From assembly GCF_009674495.1 (NCBI RefSeq), contig NZ_WKJN01000031.1, positions 1 to 64,000 of the forward strand: a DNA stretch of 64,000 nt, given 5' to 3'. Positions 30,316 through 38,815 of this stretch are shown one piece after another. Source of the stretch: Duganella alba. GTDB taxonomy: Bacteria; Pseudomonadota; Gammaproteobacteria; Burkholderiales; Burkholderiaceae_D. The notes under the pieces are model-generated. The model was not told the origin of the DNA. It made no database searches and saw only the letters and a list, made by a program, of their open reading frames with translations. A program made the position numbers and the translations under genes. The first letter of the stretch is position 1. Every line of letters begins with the position of its first letter.

Positions 30316-30345
30316 CTTGCAAGATTAGCAGGGTCTACGCGGTTT

Positions 30346-31011
30346 TCATAGCTGCACGGTGAACCGGACGTCGCGGTAGCTGGCAAAGGTTTGCCAGCCT
30401 GGCAACCGGCGGCGCGACTTGATCAGCGCATGGGCGCCGCAACGGCGGGCGGCGGCGCCGTCGCGCTCCGGACGGTCGCCTATCATCAGGGTGGCGGCGG
30501 GCCTGGCGCCGGCCAGGTCCATCACGTGCTGCAAGCCGCGCGGATGGGGTTTGAGGACGCCGACATCGGCGGCGCAGACAATGATGTCGGCGTCCAGCCC
30601 CACGGTGCGCAGCTTGGCCTGCGCCGGATAGTCGGACAGGATGGCGATGCGCTTGCCGCGTGCGCGCAGGCGCTGGAACAGTTCCGCCACGCCCGGATAG
30701 CGGCAGGCGGGCAGATAGGACAGGGGCCGCCGCTCCAGCCACTCGGCGGCGATTGCCGCCACCGACGCCGGCGGCAGCCCGGCGCGCCGCGCCGCCTGTG
30801 CCAGCAGCACGCCTTCGAAATCGTGCACTTCCCGCTGCGCCAGTTGCTCGCGCAGCGTGCGGTATGCGGCCAGGACGCGCAGTTCGTCCAGGCGGCGGTT
30901 GCGCAAGGCGTGCAGCAGCAGGTCGCGCGTCATCCGGAGACGCAGGCGCCGCTGGTCGTACAAGGTGCCGTCGACGTCGAAGACAACCAGTTCGATGGCG
31001 CTCCAGTCCAT
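30346..31011 (-). CDS. HAD-family phosphatase of the UbiA/GT-C operon
   Basis: A 221-residue hydrolase with all HAD motifs: VFDVDGTLYD (nucleophile Asp12 and acid Asp14), AILSDYP (motif II Ser), KPHPRG (motif III Lys) and MIGDRPERDG (motif IV). A helical cap lies between motifs I and II. It starts 1 nt after the stop of the UbiA gene. In the operon it might remove the 5-phosphate from a polyprenyl-phosphoryl-phosphoribose, the step done by other phosphatases in mycobacteria; this is inference, since HAD enzymes have broad substrates. Confidence 0.82.
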   Translation of the reverse strand: MDWSAIELVVFDVDGTLYDQRRLRLRMTRDLLLHALRNRRLDELRVLAAYRTLREQLAQREVHDFEGVLLAQAARRAGLPPASVAAIAAEWLERRPLSYLPACRYPGVAELFQRLRARGKRIAILSDYPAQAKLRTVGLDADIIVCAADVGVLKPHPRGLQHVMDLAGARPAATLMIGDRPERDGAAARRCGAHALIKSRRRLPGWQTFASYRDVRFTVQL

Positions 31012-31012
31012 G

Positions 31013-31996
31013 CTAGGGCAAGCCGATGAAGCGTTGTTCGGAAAGCCAGACAAACGCCGGGATGTCGACAAAGGTGGCGACACCGAAGGTGATGGCGACG
31101 CAGGCGACGATCAGCAGCAGGCCGCGTTCCCGGAACAGCTTTTCCGGCGCCTGCGCCGACGACCCGGACTGCATCGCCAGCGCCAGGTATTGCGCGAACA
31201 GCGCGGTGATGAAAGGCATCAGCAGCAGGTATTCGATGCGGTATTTGATCAGGAACACGGCCAGGAAGAAGTTGGACAACAGCCCGTAGGTAAAGCACGA
31301 GACGTTGAGCGAGGTTTCGCCGTAGCCGGCAAAGCTGGCGCGGTAGCGTACCAGTAGTTCGCGGCCGTGCGTGGCGACGATTTCGCGGTATTCGGAATAG
31401 CGTTTCGCGGCCATCAGGAAGGCGCCACCGAACCAGTAGGCCAGGATCACCGACGACGGCGGCAGCGAGCCGGGATCGATGATGACCCAGCCGATCAGCA
31501 ACCGCAGCGGATTGTTGACCGACTCCGACAGCACGTCGAGGTAGGCCTTGTCCTTGGTGCGCAGCGGCTGGACGTTGTAGACCACGCCCTGTAGCGCGAA
31601 CAGCGTGGCCACCAGCAGCAGCGTCGCACTGGCCTGCCATGCGCACAACAGCCCGGCGCCGAGGAACAGCAGCCATTCGGTGAACACCCATTTTCCTTTG
31701 AGGTCGCGCTGCACCGATGCGCGCTGGGACTTGGTGGGATGGTGGCGGTCGAAGGCGCTGTCCAGCCACTCGTTGATGCAGTAGTTGGCGCAGGCGATGG
31801 CGACAGCGGCCATCAGGCCAAGCAACAGGTCCAGGCCAAGCTGCGCGGTGTGGACGCCGCGCAGCAGGTACGCCAGCATCATGCCGGGCAGGATGAAGAT
31901 GTGCTTTGTACTGTGGTCGAAGCGCGCGATGGCCAGGTAGTCGCGGAAGCGGCCAGGCTGGCGCGGGAGACTGCGAGACAGGGTATCGGCTTGCAT
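31013..31996 (-). CDS. UbiA-superfamily prenyltransferase, decaprenyl-phosphate phosphoribosyltransferase-like
   Basis: A 327-residue polytopic protein with about nine hydrophobic segments. The acidic motif is N75-E-W-L-D79-S-A-F-D83 followed by RHHPTKSQR; the Dx(R/F)xHPTK pattern is characteristic of the DPPR synthase branch, not of quinone or heme farnesylation UbiA enzymes. DVLSESVNNPLRLLIGW is in the position of the second acidic motif but lacks the strict DxxxD. The predicted reaction is polyprenyl phosphate plus PRPP to polyprenylphosphoryl-5-phosphoribose. It lies 12 nt after the GT-C gene. Confidence 0.8.
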   Translation of the reverse strand: MQADTLSRSLPRQPGRFRDYLAIARFDHSTKHIFILPGMMLAYLLRGVHTAQLGLDLLLGLMAAVAIACANYCINEWLDSAFDRHHPTKSQRASVQRDLKGKWVFTEWLLFLGAGLLCAWQASATLLLVATLFALQGVVYNVQPLRTKDKAYLDVLSESVNNPLRLLIGWVIIDPGSLPPSSVILAYWFGGAFLMAAKRYSEYREIVATHGRELLVRYRASFAGYGETSLNVSCFTYGLLSNFFLAVFLIKYRIEYLLLMPFITALFAQYLALAMQSGSSAQAPEKLFRERGLLLIVACVAITFGVATFVDIPAFVWLSEQRFIGLP

Positions 31997-32008
31997 GGCG
32001 CGTCCCTT

Positions 32009-33595
32009 TCAATTGCGTTGCATGAGCCGGCCGACGTAGGCCAGGTTGACTGCTTGCGCGCCATGGTCGCGGCGCAGGTAGACCTCCACGGCGCGCGCTT
32101 GCAGGCGGCCGTAGCGGGTGATGTCGTAGCTGGCGAACAGCCGCCAGTCTTCGGGATGAGACTTGATCAGTTGTTCGATCTGCTGGTGGTAGGCGCGCGC
32201 CTGCGCCGGTTCGATGGCGTGATCGATCATGACGGCGTTGACGGGGATGGCGTCCAGCATGGCGCGCATTGCCGGCGCATCGGCGAAACGGGGATGGCTG
32301 GCGCGACCCAGCCAGTCCTCGCTGACCAGCAGTTTGCTGCCGCGTAGCGCCAGCGTGTGCGGGCGATGATCGCGCAGCGCGACAGCGGCGATCATGCTGC
32401 CTTCACCGCGCGCGTCGGAAATCAGCAGCAGCGTCGGCGTGGCCTGCCCTGCCAGGTCGCCGGCGACGCGGTCGTAGCCGCTGTTGCGCATCGCGTCCGG
32501 CAGGTGAAAGACCGTCAGCAGAATGACGACGCTGGCGACGGCCCACAGTACATGGCGCGCGCCGAATGTTGACAGCCACTCCAGGCCGGCGGCGGCAAAC
32601 AGCAGCACCGCCGGCAGCAGTTGCAGCATGTAGCGGCTTTCTATGCCGGCCGGCACCAGGCACTGGATCAGCAACACGCCGATGCACATCGCGGCCAGCG
32701 CCGGCCACTCGGCCGGTCGCCTCCCCGCGTCCGGCTGGCGTTTCAGCAGCGCGCGCCAGACGCCCAGCGCGGCGAGTAGCGCTAGCGACAGGCCGATGGC
32801 GTGGAATGCCGCCAGCGGGAAGAACGCCGCCGCCTGCCGGAAGAACGCGGCGGGTGCGCCGGGATCGATGCCGACCATGGCGTTCGGCGCCATGCCGCGC
32901 GTGGCGACGTACCACGGCACGCACAGCACGCCGACCACCAGCGCCGCCAGCCAAAGCCGCCAATTGCGCAGCAACCGCCAGTCGCCCGTCAGTACGATGA
33001 CGATGGGTGGCACCAGCGCCAGCGCCCAGGCGCTGCCGCGCGTGAGGATGGCCGCCGACGCCAGCACGCCAAACAGCAGTGCGTCGGCGCTGCGGCGGCT
33101 GCGCGCGAAACGGGCAAAGGCCAGGGTGCCGGCCAATATCAGCAGCGTGACCAGATGCTCGGTCATGACGACGGTTGCGGACTCCTGCACCAGCGGCAGC
33201 GCCAGATACACGCCGCCGGCAAACCAGCCCGCGGACGGCGACAGCAAGCGCCGGCCCGCATACGCCATCAGCGTGGCCGTCAGCGCCGCGAACACCGCCA
33301 TCAGCACCAGCGCCGACGCGCGCGACACGCCGAACACCAGATACCACAAGGCCAGCAGACCATGCAGCAGCGGCGGCCAGTTACCGATGGCGACCTTGGG
33401 ATAATGGAGATAGAACTGCTGCGCAAAGGCCATGGGATGGCCGGCGCCGGGATGGATCAGGAAGTCATGCACCATCACCGACGAGACGAAATGCGCCGCC
33501 TCGTCGGGATGCCCGCCAAAGCCGCTGGCGTAGGCGCCGCCCAGCCACTGCAACAGCAGCGCATCCGCCAGAAACAGCAGGGGCAGGAACTTCAT
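32009..33595 (-). CDS. GT-C glycosyltransferase, family 39-like
   Basis: A 528-residue integral membrane protein with about ten helices and a C-terminal soluble part. The first periplasmic loop has GGHPDEAAHF, the acidic DE pair of ArnT/PMT-type GT-C enzymes, and KVAIGNWPPLLHGLLA follows. GT-C enzymes use polyprenyl-phosphate sugars as donors. The adjacent UbiA and HAD genes suggest a polyprenyl-phosphate ribose donor. The promoter is in the AT-rich 93-nt gap upstream. Confidence 0.82.
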   Translation of the reverse strand: MKFLPLLFLADALLLQWLGGAYASGFGGHPDEAAHFVSSVMVHDFLIHPGAGHPMAFAQQFYLHYPKVAIGNWPPLLHGLLALWYLVFGVSRASALVLMAVFAALTATLMAYAGRRLLSPSAGWFAGGVYLALPLVQESATVVMTEHLVTLLILAGTLAFARFARSRRSADALLFGVLASAAILTRGSAWALALVPPIVIVLTGDWRLLRNWRLWLAALVVGVLCVPWYVATRGMAPNAMVGIDPGAPAAFFRQAAAFFPLAAFHAIGLSLALLAALGVWRALLKRQPDAGRRPAEWPALAAMCIGVLLIQCLVPAGIESRYMLQLLPAVLLFAAAGLEWLSTFGARHVLWAVASVVILLTVFHLPDAMRNSGYDRVAGDLAGQATPTLLLISDARGEGSMIAAVALRDHRPHTLALRGSKLLVSEDWLGRASHPRFADAPAMRAMLDAIPVNAVMIDHAIEPAQARAYHQQIEQLIKSHPEDWRLFASYDITRYGRLQARAVEVYLRRDHGAQAVNLAYVGRLMQRN

Positions 33596-33688
33596 CTTGG
33601 CACCGTCGGAGCAGGATTGCAGACGGTTCCAAGTTTAGCTTAATTAAAAATTAAACTTATCAATTAATTACCAATTATTTGCGCCAGA

Positions 33689-35479
33689 TCAGTCGCCCAG
33701 CACCACGCCTTCGCGGCGCGGATCGGCGCCGCCAAACCATTCCTCCTTGCCGTTGACGGTGCGGCGCTGGATGCCTTGCAGGCCGGAGTTCTGGTCATAT
33801 TCGCGGATGTCGTGGCCGCGCGCCTTCAGCTGCGCGACGACGTCTCGGCTGACGCGCCCTGCTTCGAGCTCGGTCGGACCATTGCGGCTGCCGATATTGG
33901 GCAGGCTGATGGCCTGCTGCACATTCAGGTTCCAGTCCAGCGTGCCGACCAGCACCTTGGCCACGTAGTTGATGATGGCCGAACCGCCCGGCGAACCGGT
34001 GGCCAGCACCAGCTTGTGCGTGCCCTTGTCGAACACCAGCGTCGGCGACATCGCGCTGCGCGGACGTTTGCCGGCCTGCACGCGGTTGGCGATCGGGCCG
34101 TCCGCATCCTGCGAATCGAAGGAGAAATCGGTCAGCTGATTATTCAGCATGAAGCCGTCAACCATCTGGCGCGCGCCGAAGGCGTCTTCCACCGACGTGG
34201 TCATCGACATGCCGGCGCCAAATTTGTCCACCGCCACGAAGTGCGAGGTGGATGGCGTCTGGATCGCGTTGTCGGTGCCCCATGCAACCTGCATCGTGGC
34301 CGGCGGGCCATACGGCGCGGTGCCCATCGACTGCTCGCCGATCAGCGACGCGCGCTGCTTCAGGTAGCCTTTGTCCAGCATGGCGCTCACGCCCTTGCCG
34401 GGCAGCGGAATGAAGTCGGTGTCGGCGACGTAGCGGTTACGGTCGGCGAACGCCAGGCGCCCTGCTTCGGTGAACAGGTGAATGCCTTCCGCCGTCAGCT
34501 GGCCATTCACCGGCTTGTAAGGACTGATGTCCTTGTACTCCAGGATGCCCAGCATCTGCGCGATGGCGATGCCGCCGGACGATGGCGGCGGCGCGCCGCA
34601 GACGGTCCATTTTTTATAATCGCTGCAGATCGGCGCACGTTCCCTGGCCTGGTAGCCGGCGATGTCGGCGGCGGTCAGCTTGCCCGGATTGGTCGGGTGC
34701 GCGGCCACCTTGGCGGCGATGTCGTTGGCGATGCGGCCTCTGTAGAAGGCGTCGGCGCCGCCGTCAGCGATTTCGCGCAGCGTGCGCGCCAGTTCGGGAT
34801 TCTTCAGGATGTAACCGACCGCGCGTGGCTGGCCGTCCGCATCGAAGAAGTAGGCGCGCGCCACCGGATCGCGCGCCAGGAATTTGTCATGCGAGATCAG
34901 CGCATTCAGGCGCGGGCTGACGGCAAAGCCGTTTTCGGCCAGCTCGATCGCCGGCTGGAACAGCACCTTCCACGGCAGCTTGCCGTGCTGCTTGTGCGCC
35001 AGCTCCAGCATGCGCAGCACGCCCGGCGCGCCGACCGAACGGCCGCCGACGATGCCCGCTTCGCGCGACAGCGGCTTGCCGTCCTTGTCCTGGAACAGAT
35101 GTTCGTCCGCGGCGGCGGGCGCGGTTTCGCGGCCGTCGTAGGATTGCACGCGCTTGCCGTCCGAGTACACCAGGAAGGAACCGCCGCCGATGCCGGACGA
35201 TTGCGGCTCCACCAGCGTCAGCACCATCTGCACGGCGATGGCGGCGTCGATCGCGGCGCCGCCCTGCTTCAGCACTTGATAGCCGGCCTGCGTGGCCAGC
35301 GGATTGGCGGCGGCCACCATGAATTTTTGCGAGGACTTGCCGACCTTGTCGGCGTAACCGGTGGCGATTTCCGGCGCGGCATCGGGCGTGGCGCCGGTCT
35401 TGGCGCGCTGGGCGTAGGCTGGCGCGTGGAGTGCGCCGATCAAAGCGACGCTGAGCGCCAGGGTCTTCATACGATTCAT
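33689..35479 (-). CDS. ggt: Gamma-glutamyltransferase (gamma-glutamyltranspeptidase)
   Basis: A 596-residue periplasmic proenzyme with signal peptide (TLALSVALIGALHAPAYA). It is expected to cut itself before the nucleophile Thr in PSTSHFVAVDKFGAGMSM; substrate loops GIGGGSFLVYSDGK and PGGSAIINYV match the family. It releases the gamma-glutamyl group of glutathione and related peptides. I chose ATG 35479 (GGAGAG a few bases upstream); ATG 35470 would also keep the signal. It is a single gene. Confidence 0.93.
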   Translation of the reverse strand: MNRMKTLALSVALIGALHAPAYAQRAKTGATPDAAPEIATGYADKVGKSSQKFMVAAANPLATQAGYQVLKQGGAAIDAAIAVQMVLTLVEPQSSGIGGGSFLVYSDGKRVQSYDGRETAPAAADEHLFQDKDGKPLSREAGIVGGRSVGAPGVLRMLELAHKQHGKLPWKVLFQPAIELAENGFAVSPRLNALISHDKFLARDPVARAYFFDADGQPRAVGYILKNPELARTLREIADGGADAFYRGRIANDIAAKVAAHPTNPGKLTAADIAGYQARERAPICSDYKKWTVCGAPPPSSGGIAIAQMLGILEYKDISPYKPVNGQLTAEGIHLFTEAGRLAFADRNRYVADTDFIPLPGKGVSAMLDKGYLKQRASLIGEQSMGTAPYGPPATMQVAWGTDNAIQTPSTSHFVAVDKFGAGMSMTTSVEDAFGARQMVDGFMLNNQLTDFSFDSQDADGPIANRVQAGKRPRSAMSPTLVFDKGTHKLVLATGSPGGSAIINYVAKVLVGTLDWNLNVQQAISLPNIGSRNGPTELEAGRVSRDVVAQLKARGHDIREYDQNSGLQGIQRRTVNGKEEWFGGADPRREGVVLGD

Positions 35480-35570
35480 GGACTCTCCAAAATGAAAGCG
35501 CGCGGCCGGCGCCGCGCGCGTGATCATTTTCTATCCTACACGAAATCGTTTAGATCGTTTTATTTATGTA

Positions 35571-36329
35571 CTACTTCGGCTGCATGCGGATCGCGCCGTC
35601 GAGGCGGATGGTTTCACCGTTCAGCATCGGGTTCTCGATGATGGCTTTCGCCAGCAACGCATACTCGGCCGGCTTGCCCAGGCGCGGCGGGAACGGCACC
35701 ATGGCGCCCAGCGCGTCCTGCACTTCCTGCGGCATGCCCATCAACATCGGCGTTTCGAAGATGCCTGGGGCGATGGTCATCACGCGGATACCGTTGCGCG
35801 ACAGGTCGCGCGCCATCGGCAGCGTCAGGCCGGCGACCGCGGCTTTCGACGAAGCGTAGGCGGCCTGGCCGATCTGGCCGTCGAACGCGGCCACCGAGGC
35901 GGTGTTGATGATGATGCCGCGTTCGCCGGTGTCCAGCGCTGCGTTCTTGCTCATGGCGTCCGCCGCCAGGCGCGCCATGTTGAAGGTGCCGACCAGGTTG
36001 ATCATCACCACGCGCTGAAACAGGTCCAGCGCGTGCGGGCCTTCCTTGCCGACGGTCTTGGCGGCCGGGGCGATGCCGGCGCAGTTGACGATGCCGCGCA
36101 GCGTGCCTTGCGCCAGTGCGGCGGCAACGACGGCCTGGCCGTCCGCTTCGGAAGTGACGTCGCATTTGACGAACACCCCGTTCAACTCGGCCGCCAGCGC
36201 TGCGCCGGCCTCGGCTTGCACGTCGGCCAGCACGACCTTGCCGCCTTGCCCGGCCACCATCCGCGCCGTGGCAGCGCCAAGACCCGAGGCGCCGCCGGTG
36301 ATGATGAATACGCTGTCTTGAATCTGCAT
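35571..36329 (-). CDS. SDR-family 3-hydroxyacyl-CoA dehydrogenase (type II, HSD17B10-like)
   Basis: A 252-residue short-chain dehydrogenase. NAD site FIITGGASGLGAATA; VNCAGIAP; catalytic Ser in NTASVAAFDGQIG; and Y-x-x-x-K in YASSKAAVAG. Together with FETPMLMGMPQEVQDALGAM this matches the 3-hydroxyacyl-CoA dehydrogenase type II group, used in fatty-acid and isoleucine breakdown. GGAGAC precedes ATG 36329. A 16-bp perfect palindrome lies 21 nt upstream of the start. Confidence 0.9.
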   Translation of the reverse strand: MQIQDSVFIITGGASGLGAATARMVAGQGGKVVLADVQAEAGAALAAELNGVFVKCDVTSEADGQAVVAAALAQGTLRGIVNCAGIAPAAKTVGKEGPHALDLFQRVVMINLVGTFNMARLAADAMSKNAALDTGERGIIINTASVAAFDGQIGQAAYASSKAAVAGLTLPMARDLSRNGIRVMTIAPGIFETPMLMGMPQEVQDALGAMVPFPPRLGKPAEYALLAKAIIENPMLNGETIRLDGAIRMQPK

Positions 36330-36343
36330 GCTTGTCTCCAATG

Positions 36344-37312
36344 TTATTGACGTTTACGTAAACGTAAGCATTGTAGCGCATCTGTAGGGGTCAGCAGTTG
36401 CTTTTGACTTGGCGGCGGATGGCACCCGCACAACCCGCACCGCGCTGCGGCCAGGGTCTGACCCCGTACGGGGTCAGACCCTTTCGTCAGGGGTGCTTGC
36501 AGGCGTTTATTTTTTTGCGGAAGCAGCGGATCAAGCAGTTGCCCCGTCAAGCCGTCGGCTTGCGGAGTATCGGTGCCATATTCGGCCGGCCAGTGCGGCG
36601 GCAGATAGTGGCTGCCGAACACACGATCAAGGAACGCCAGCGTGGACGCATAGTTGCGGTTGATGTGGTCGTAACGGCTGTGATGCCAGTGATGGAAGGC
36701 CGGCGTCACCACCAGCCATTCCAGCGGCCCCAAACGCCAACGCAGATTGGCATGAATGAAGAACCCCCACAACGTCCCCAGCACCAGCAGCAGCGCCGGC
36801 GCTCCGCTGCCCACCACGCTCGGACTGGCCAGCCCCAGCAGATACAAGGGAATCAGGCCGAACAGCCGCGTGACCACCATGTCCACCGGATGGGTACGGG
36901 TATTGGCGAGAAAATTCATGTGCTCGGTGCTGTGATGCAGCGCGTGGAAGCGCCACAGCCACGGCAGCTCATGACTGAGCCGGTGTCCCCAGTAGAAACC
37001 GATTTCGGCGATCACGAAGGCCAGCGCCAGCCGCGCCCATCCCGGCAGCATTTGCAACGCCGAGATCAGCGCATCCGGCACCAGATGCCGGGCCGCCACC
37101 GCCAGCACCGCCGTCACCGTGCTGAGCACGAGGATCGGCGTCAGGCTGCTGATGACGTAGTAGATCAGATCGTGGAATAGTTGGCGGCGCAGACGCGGCG
37201 CGTGTCGCGCGCCGAACCAGCGTTCCAGCGGCACGAAGATGACCGTCAGCACCACCAGCCACAGGCTCAGGCGCAGGACGGCGATCGCGAATTCGTGCAG
37301 GGAGAAATGCAT
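36344..37312 (-). CDS. Sterol desaturase / fatty acid hydroxylase family protein with palindrome-derived tail
   Basis: A 322-residue membrane di-iron protein. The His clusters are GHRLSH, FHALHHSTEHMN and FHHWHHSRYDH, the three-box pattern of the family, with four to five hydrophobic segments. The substrate is unknown. The start is uncertain: ATG 37312 or GTG 37330. The last 45 residues (from LTKGSDPVRGQT) are encoded by a palindromic repeat and unrelated DNA, and the stop lies next to the operator of the downstream SDR; the native stop has likely been lost. Confidence 0.82.
   Translation of the reverse strand: MHFSLHEFAIAVLRLSLWLVVLTVIFVPLERWFGARHAPRLRRQLFHDLIYYVISSLTPILVLSTVTAVLAVAARHLVPDALISALQMLPGWARLALAFVIAEIGFYWGHRLSHELPWLWRFHALHHSTEHMNFLANTRTHPVDMVVTRLFGLIPLYLLGLASPSVVGSGAPALLLVLGTLWGFFIHANLRWRLGPLEWLVVTPAFHHWHHSRYDHINRNYASTLAFLDRVFGSHYLPPHWPAEYGTDTPQADGLTGQLLDPLLPQKNKRLQAPLTKGSDPVRGQTLAAARCGLCGCHPPPSQKQLLTPTDALQCLRLRKRQ
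36350..36365. promoter_or_regulatory. 16-bp perfect palindrome ACGTTTACGTAAACGT, likely operator for the SDR gene
   Basis: It is a perfect palindrome 21 nt upstream of the SDR start, with TACAAT (36375-36370, minus) just upstream. It resembles operators of acyl-CoA catabolism regulators (LiuR/PsrA-type) from memory; the regulator is not in the window. Confidence 0.55.
36453..36482. repeat. Palindromic coding repeat, copy 1
   Basis: A perfect 30-nt palindrome with arms AGGGTCTGACCCC and GGGGTCAGACCCT around GTAC. It lies inside the C-terminal tail of the desaturase frame and encodes GSDPVRGQT there. A half motif, GGGGTCAG, follows about 75 nt away (near 36387). Confidence 0.85.
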
Positions 37313-37358
37313 GAGGGGGATGCGGCGCACCCGTCAGGATGCGCCGGTGGCGACTGGA

Positions 37359-38129
37359 TCAGGCGCGCTTGGCGGCGCGGCGGCGCGCCATGAAACCAAC
37401 CAGGCCGATGCCGCCCAGCAGCATGCCCCAGGTCGAAGGTTCAGGCACGGCAGCGGTCAGCGAGACGTTGTCCAGCAGCAGGAACGGTGGCGCGCCAGCC
37501 GAACCTTGCGCGAAGAACGACAGCACCTGGCTGGCTTGCGCCGCGGTGAAGGTCATGGTGGAGGTCTGCCAGCCGCTGAAGCCGCCGGTGGCGATGCTCA
37601 GTGAGGCGCTGTTTTGCGTTACCGTATTGGCCGGCAGCACGCCAACTTCGAGATCATGCGCCTTCGGCGTCTGGCCGAACAGGACTTGCCAGTAATCGGT
37701 GTTCGCGCCGGTGTTGCCGCTTTGCTGGCCCAGCGCATAATCGAAGGTCAGGGTGTACTTGTCACCCACGGTCAGGCCGCTGATGGTCTGCGACAGCACG
37801 CCGGCGTGATACAGCGGGTCGGAGGCGAAGAAATTGCCGCCGTTGGTCTGCGGGGTGAAGCTTTGCAGCCAAATCCGCGAGTCGGTGGTGGTAACCTGGG
37901 TGCCGTTCAGCACGAAGTTGTAGCCGCCGTTGTTGCCGTCGTAGCTGGTCCAGTTGGCCAACATGGTTTCACCGGTAACGCCCGCGACGTGGCCGACCTG
38001 ATTGTTGTTGCCGTTGCTGACTTGGCTGAAATCGCCATTCTTGACCAGATTGGCCGAAGCGGCGTTGGCATTGCCTGCGCTCATGGCGGCAACAGCAAGC
38101 AGGGACAGCAGAATAGAAGTGATGCGCAT
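37359..38129 (-). CDS. PEP-CTERM sorting-domain exported protein
   Basis: A 256-residue secreted protein. Signal peptide (ILLSLLAVAAMSAGNANA), then SANLVKNGDFSQVSN, which resembles the choice-of-anchor carbohydrate-binding-like PEP-CTERM proteins, and a tail VPEPSTWGMLLGGIGLVGFM followed by ARRRAAKRA. GGAG lies about 9 nt before the ATG at 38129. It presumably is an exosortase substrate. Its function is not known. Confidence 0.87.
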   Translation of the reverse strand: MRITSILLSLLAVAAMSAGNANAASANLVKNGDFSQVSNGNNNQVGHVAGVTGETMLANWTSYDGNNGGYNFVLNGTQVTTTDSRIWLQSFTPQTNGGNFFASDPLYHAGVLSQTISGLTVGDKYTLTFDYALGQQSGNTGANTDYWQVLFGQTPKAHDLEVGVLPANTVTQNSASLSIATGGFSGWQTSTMTFTAAQASQVLSFFAQGSAGAPPFLLLDNVSLTAAVPEPSTWGMLLGGIGLVGFMARRRAAKRA

Positions 38130-38350
38130 AGATGCGAGCTCCAGTGAATGACAGGTAGTGTGGGTAACTGTCGGCGAATTCTGGGCCGACGACAGCTCGA
38201 CAAGACAGCCTATCGAACTGGGAGAGGCGTTTTCGTTGCAGAACGTCATAATTAATTGCATTGCAGCTATTCTAACAGAAGTAAAACAAAAAATATCAAA
38301 ATATCTCGACAACAATTTAAATTTCTTTTTGGAAATATTCAAGGAAGATC

Positions 38351-38815
38351 ATGGCATCAGGCGTACATCATTACCAGGTCGGCGTGGAATGGACCGGCAA
38401 TCGCGGCAGCGGCACCTCCGGCTACAGGGACTACGACCGCAACCACACCATCAGCGCCGACGGCAAGCCGGCCATTCCCGGTTCTTCCGACCCGGCCTTT
38501 CGTGGCGATGCGGCGCGCTGGAATCCGGAGGATTTGCTGGTGGCGTCGGCCTCGGCCTGCCACAAACTGTGGTATTTACACCTCTGCGCCGAGGCGGGCA
38601 TCGTGGTGACGGCGTATGTGGACGAGGCGGAAGGCACGATGAAGGAAGACGCCAGCGGCGGCCGCTTCGAACGCATCGTGCTGCGCCCGCGCGTGACGAT
38701 TGCGGCCGGCGACGCCGAACTTGCGGCCAGCCTGCACCATGCGGCGCATGAGAAATGCTACATCGCCAACTCGGTCAACTTTCCGATCCTGTGCGAACCT
38801 AGCATTGAATCGTAG
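38351..38815 (+). CDS. OsmC-family peroxiredoxin
   Basis: A 154-residue protein with the two catalytic Cys residues, Cys70 in SASACHKLWYL and Cys136 in HEKCYIANSVNFP. It is a hydroperoxide reductase of the OsmC/Ohr superfamily (more like OsmC, with NPEDLLVASASACH). AGGAA precedes the ATG. It overlaps the convergent small gene by 17 nt at its 3' end. The upstream 221-nt divergent gap is AT-rich without a recognised site. Confidence 0.9.
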   Translation: MASGVHHYQVGVEWTGNRGSGTSGYRDYDRNHTISADGKPAIPGSSDPAFRGDAARWNPEDLLVASASACHKLWYLHLCAEAGIVVTAYVDEAEGTMKEDASGGRFERIVLRPRVTIAAGDAELAASLHHAAHEKCYIANSVNFPILCEPSIES

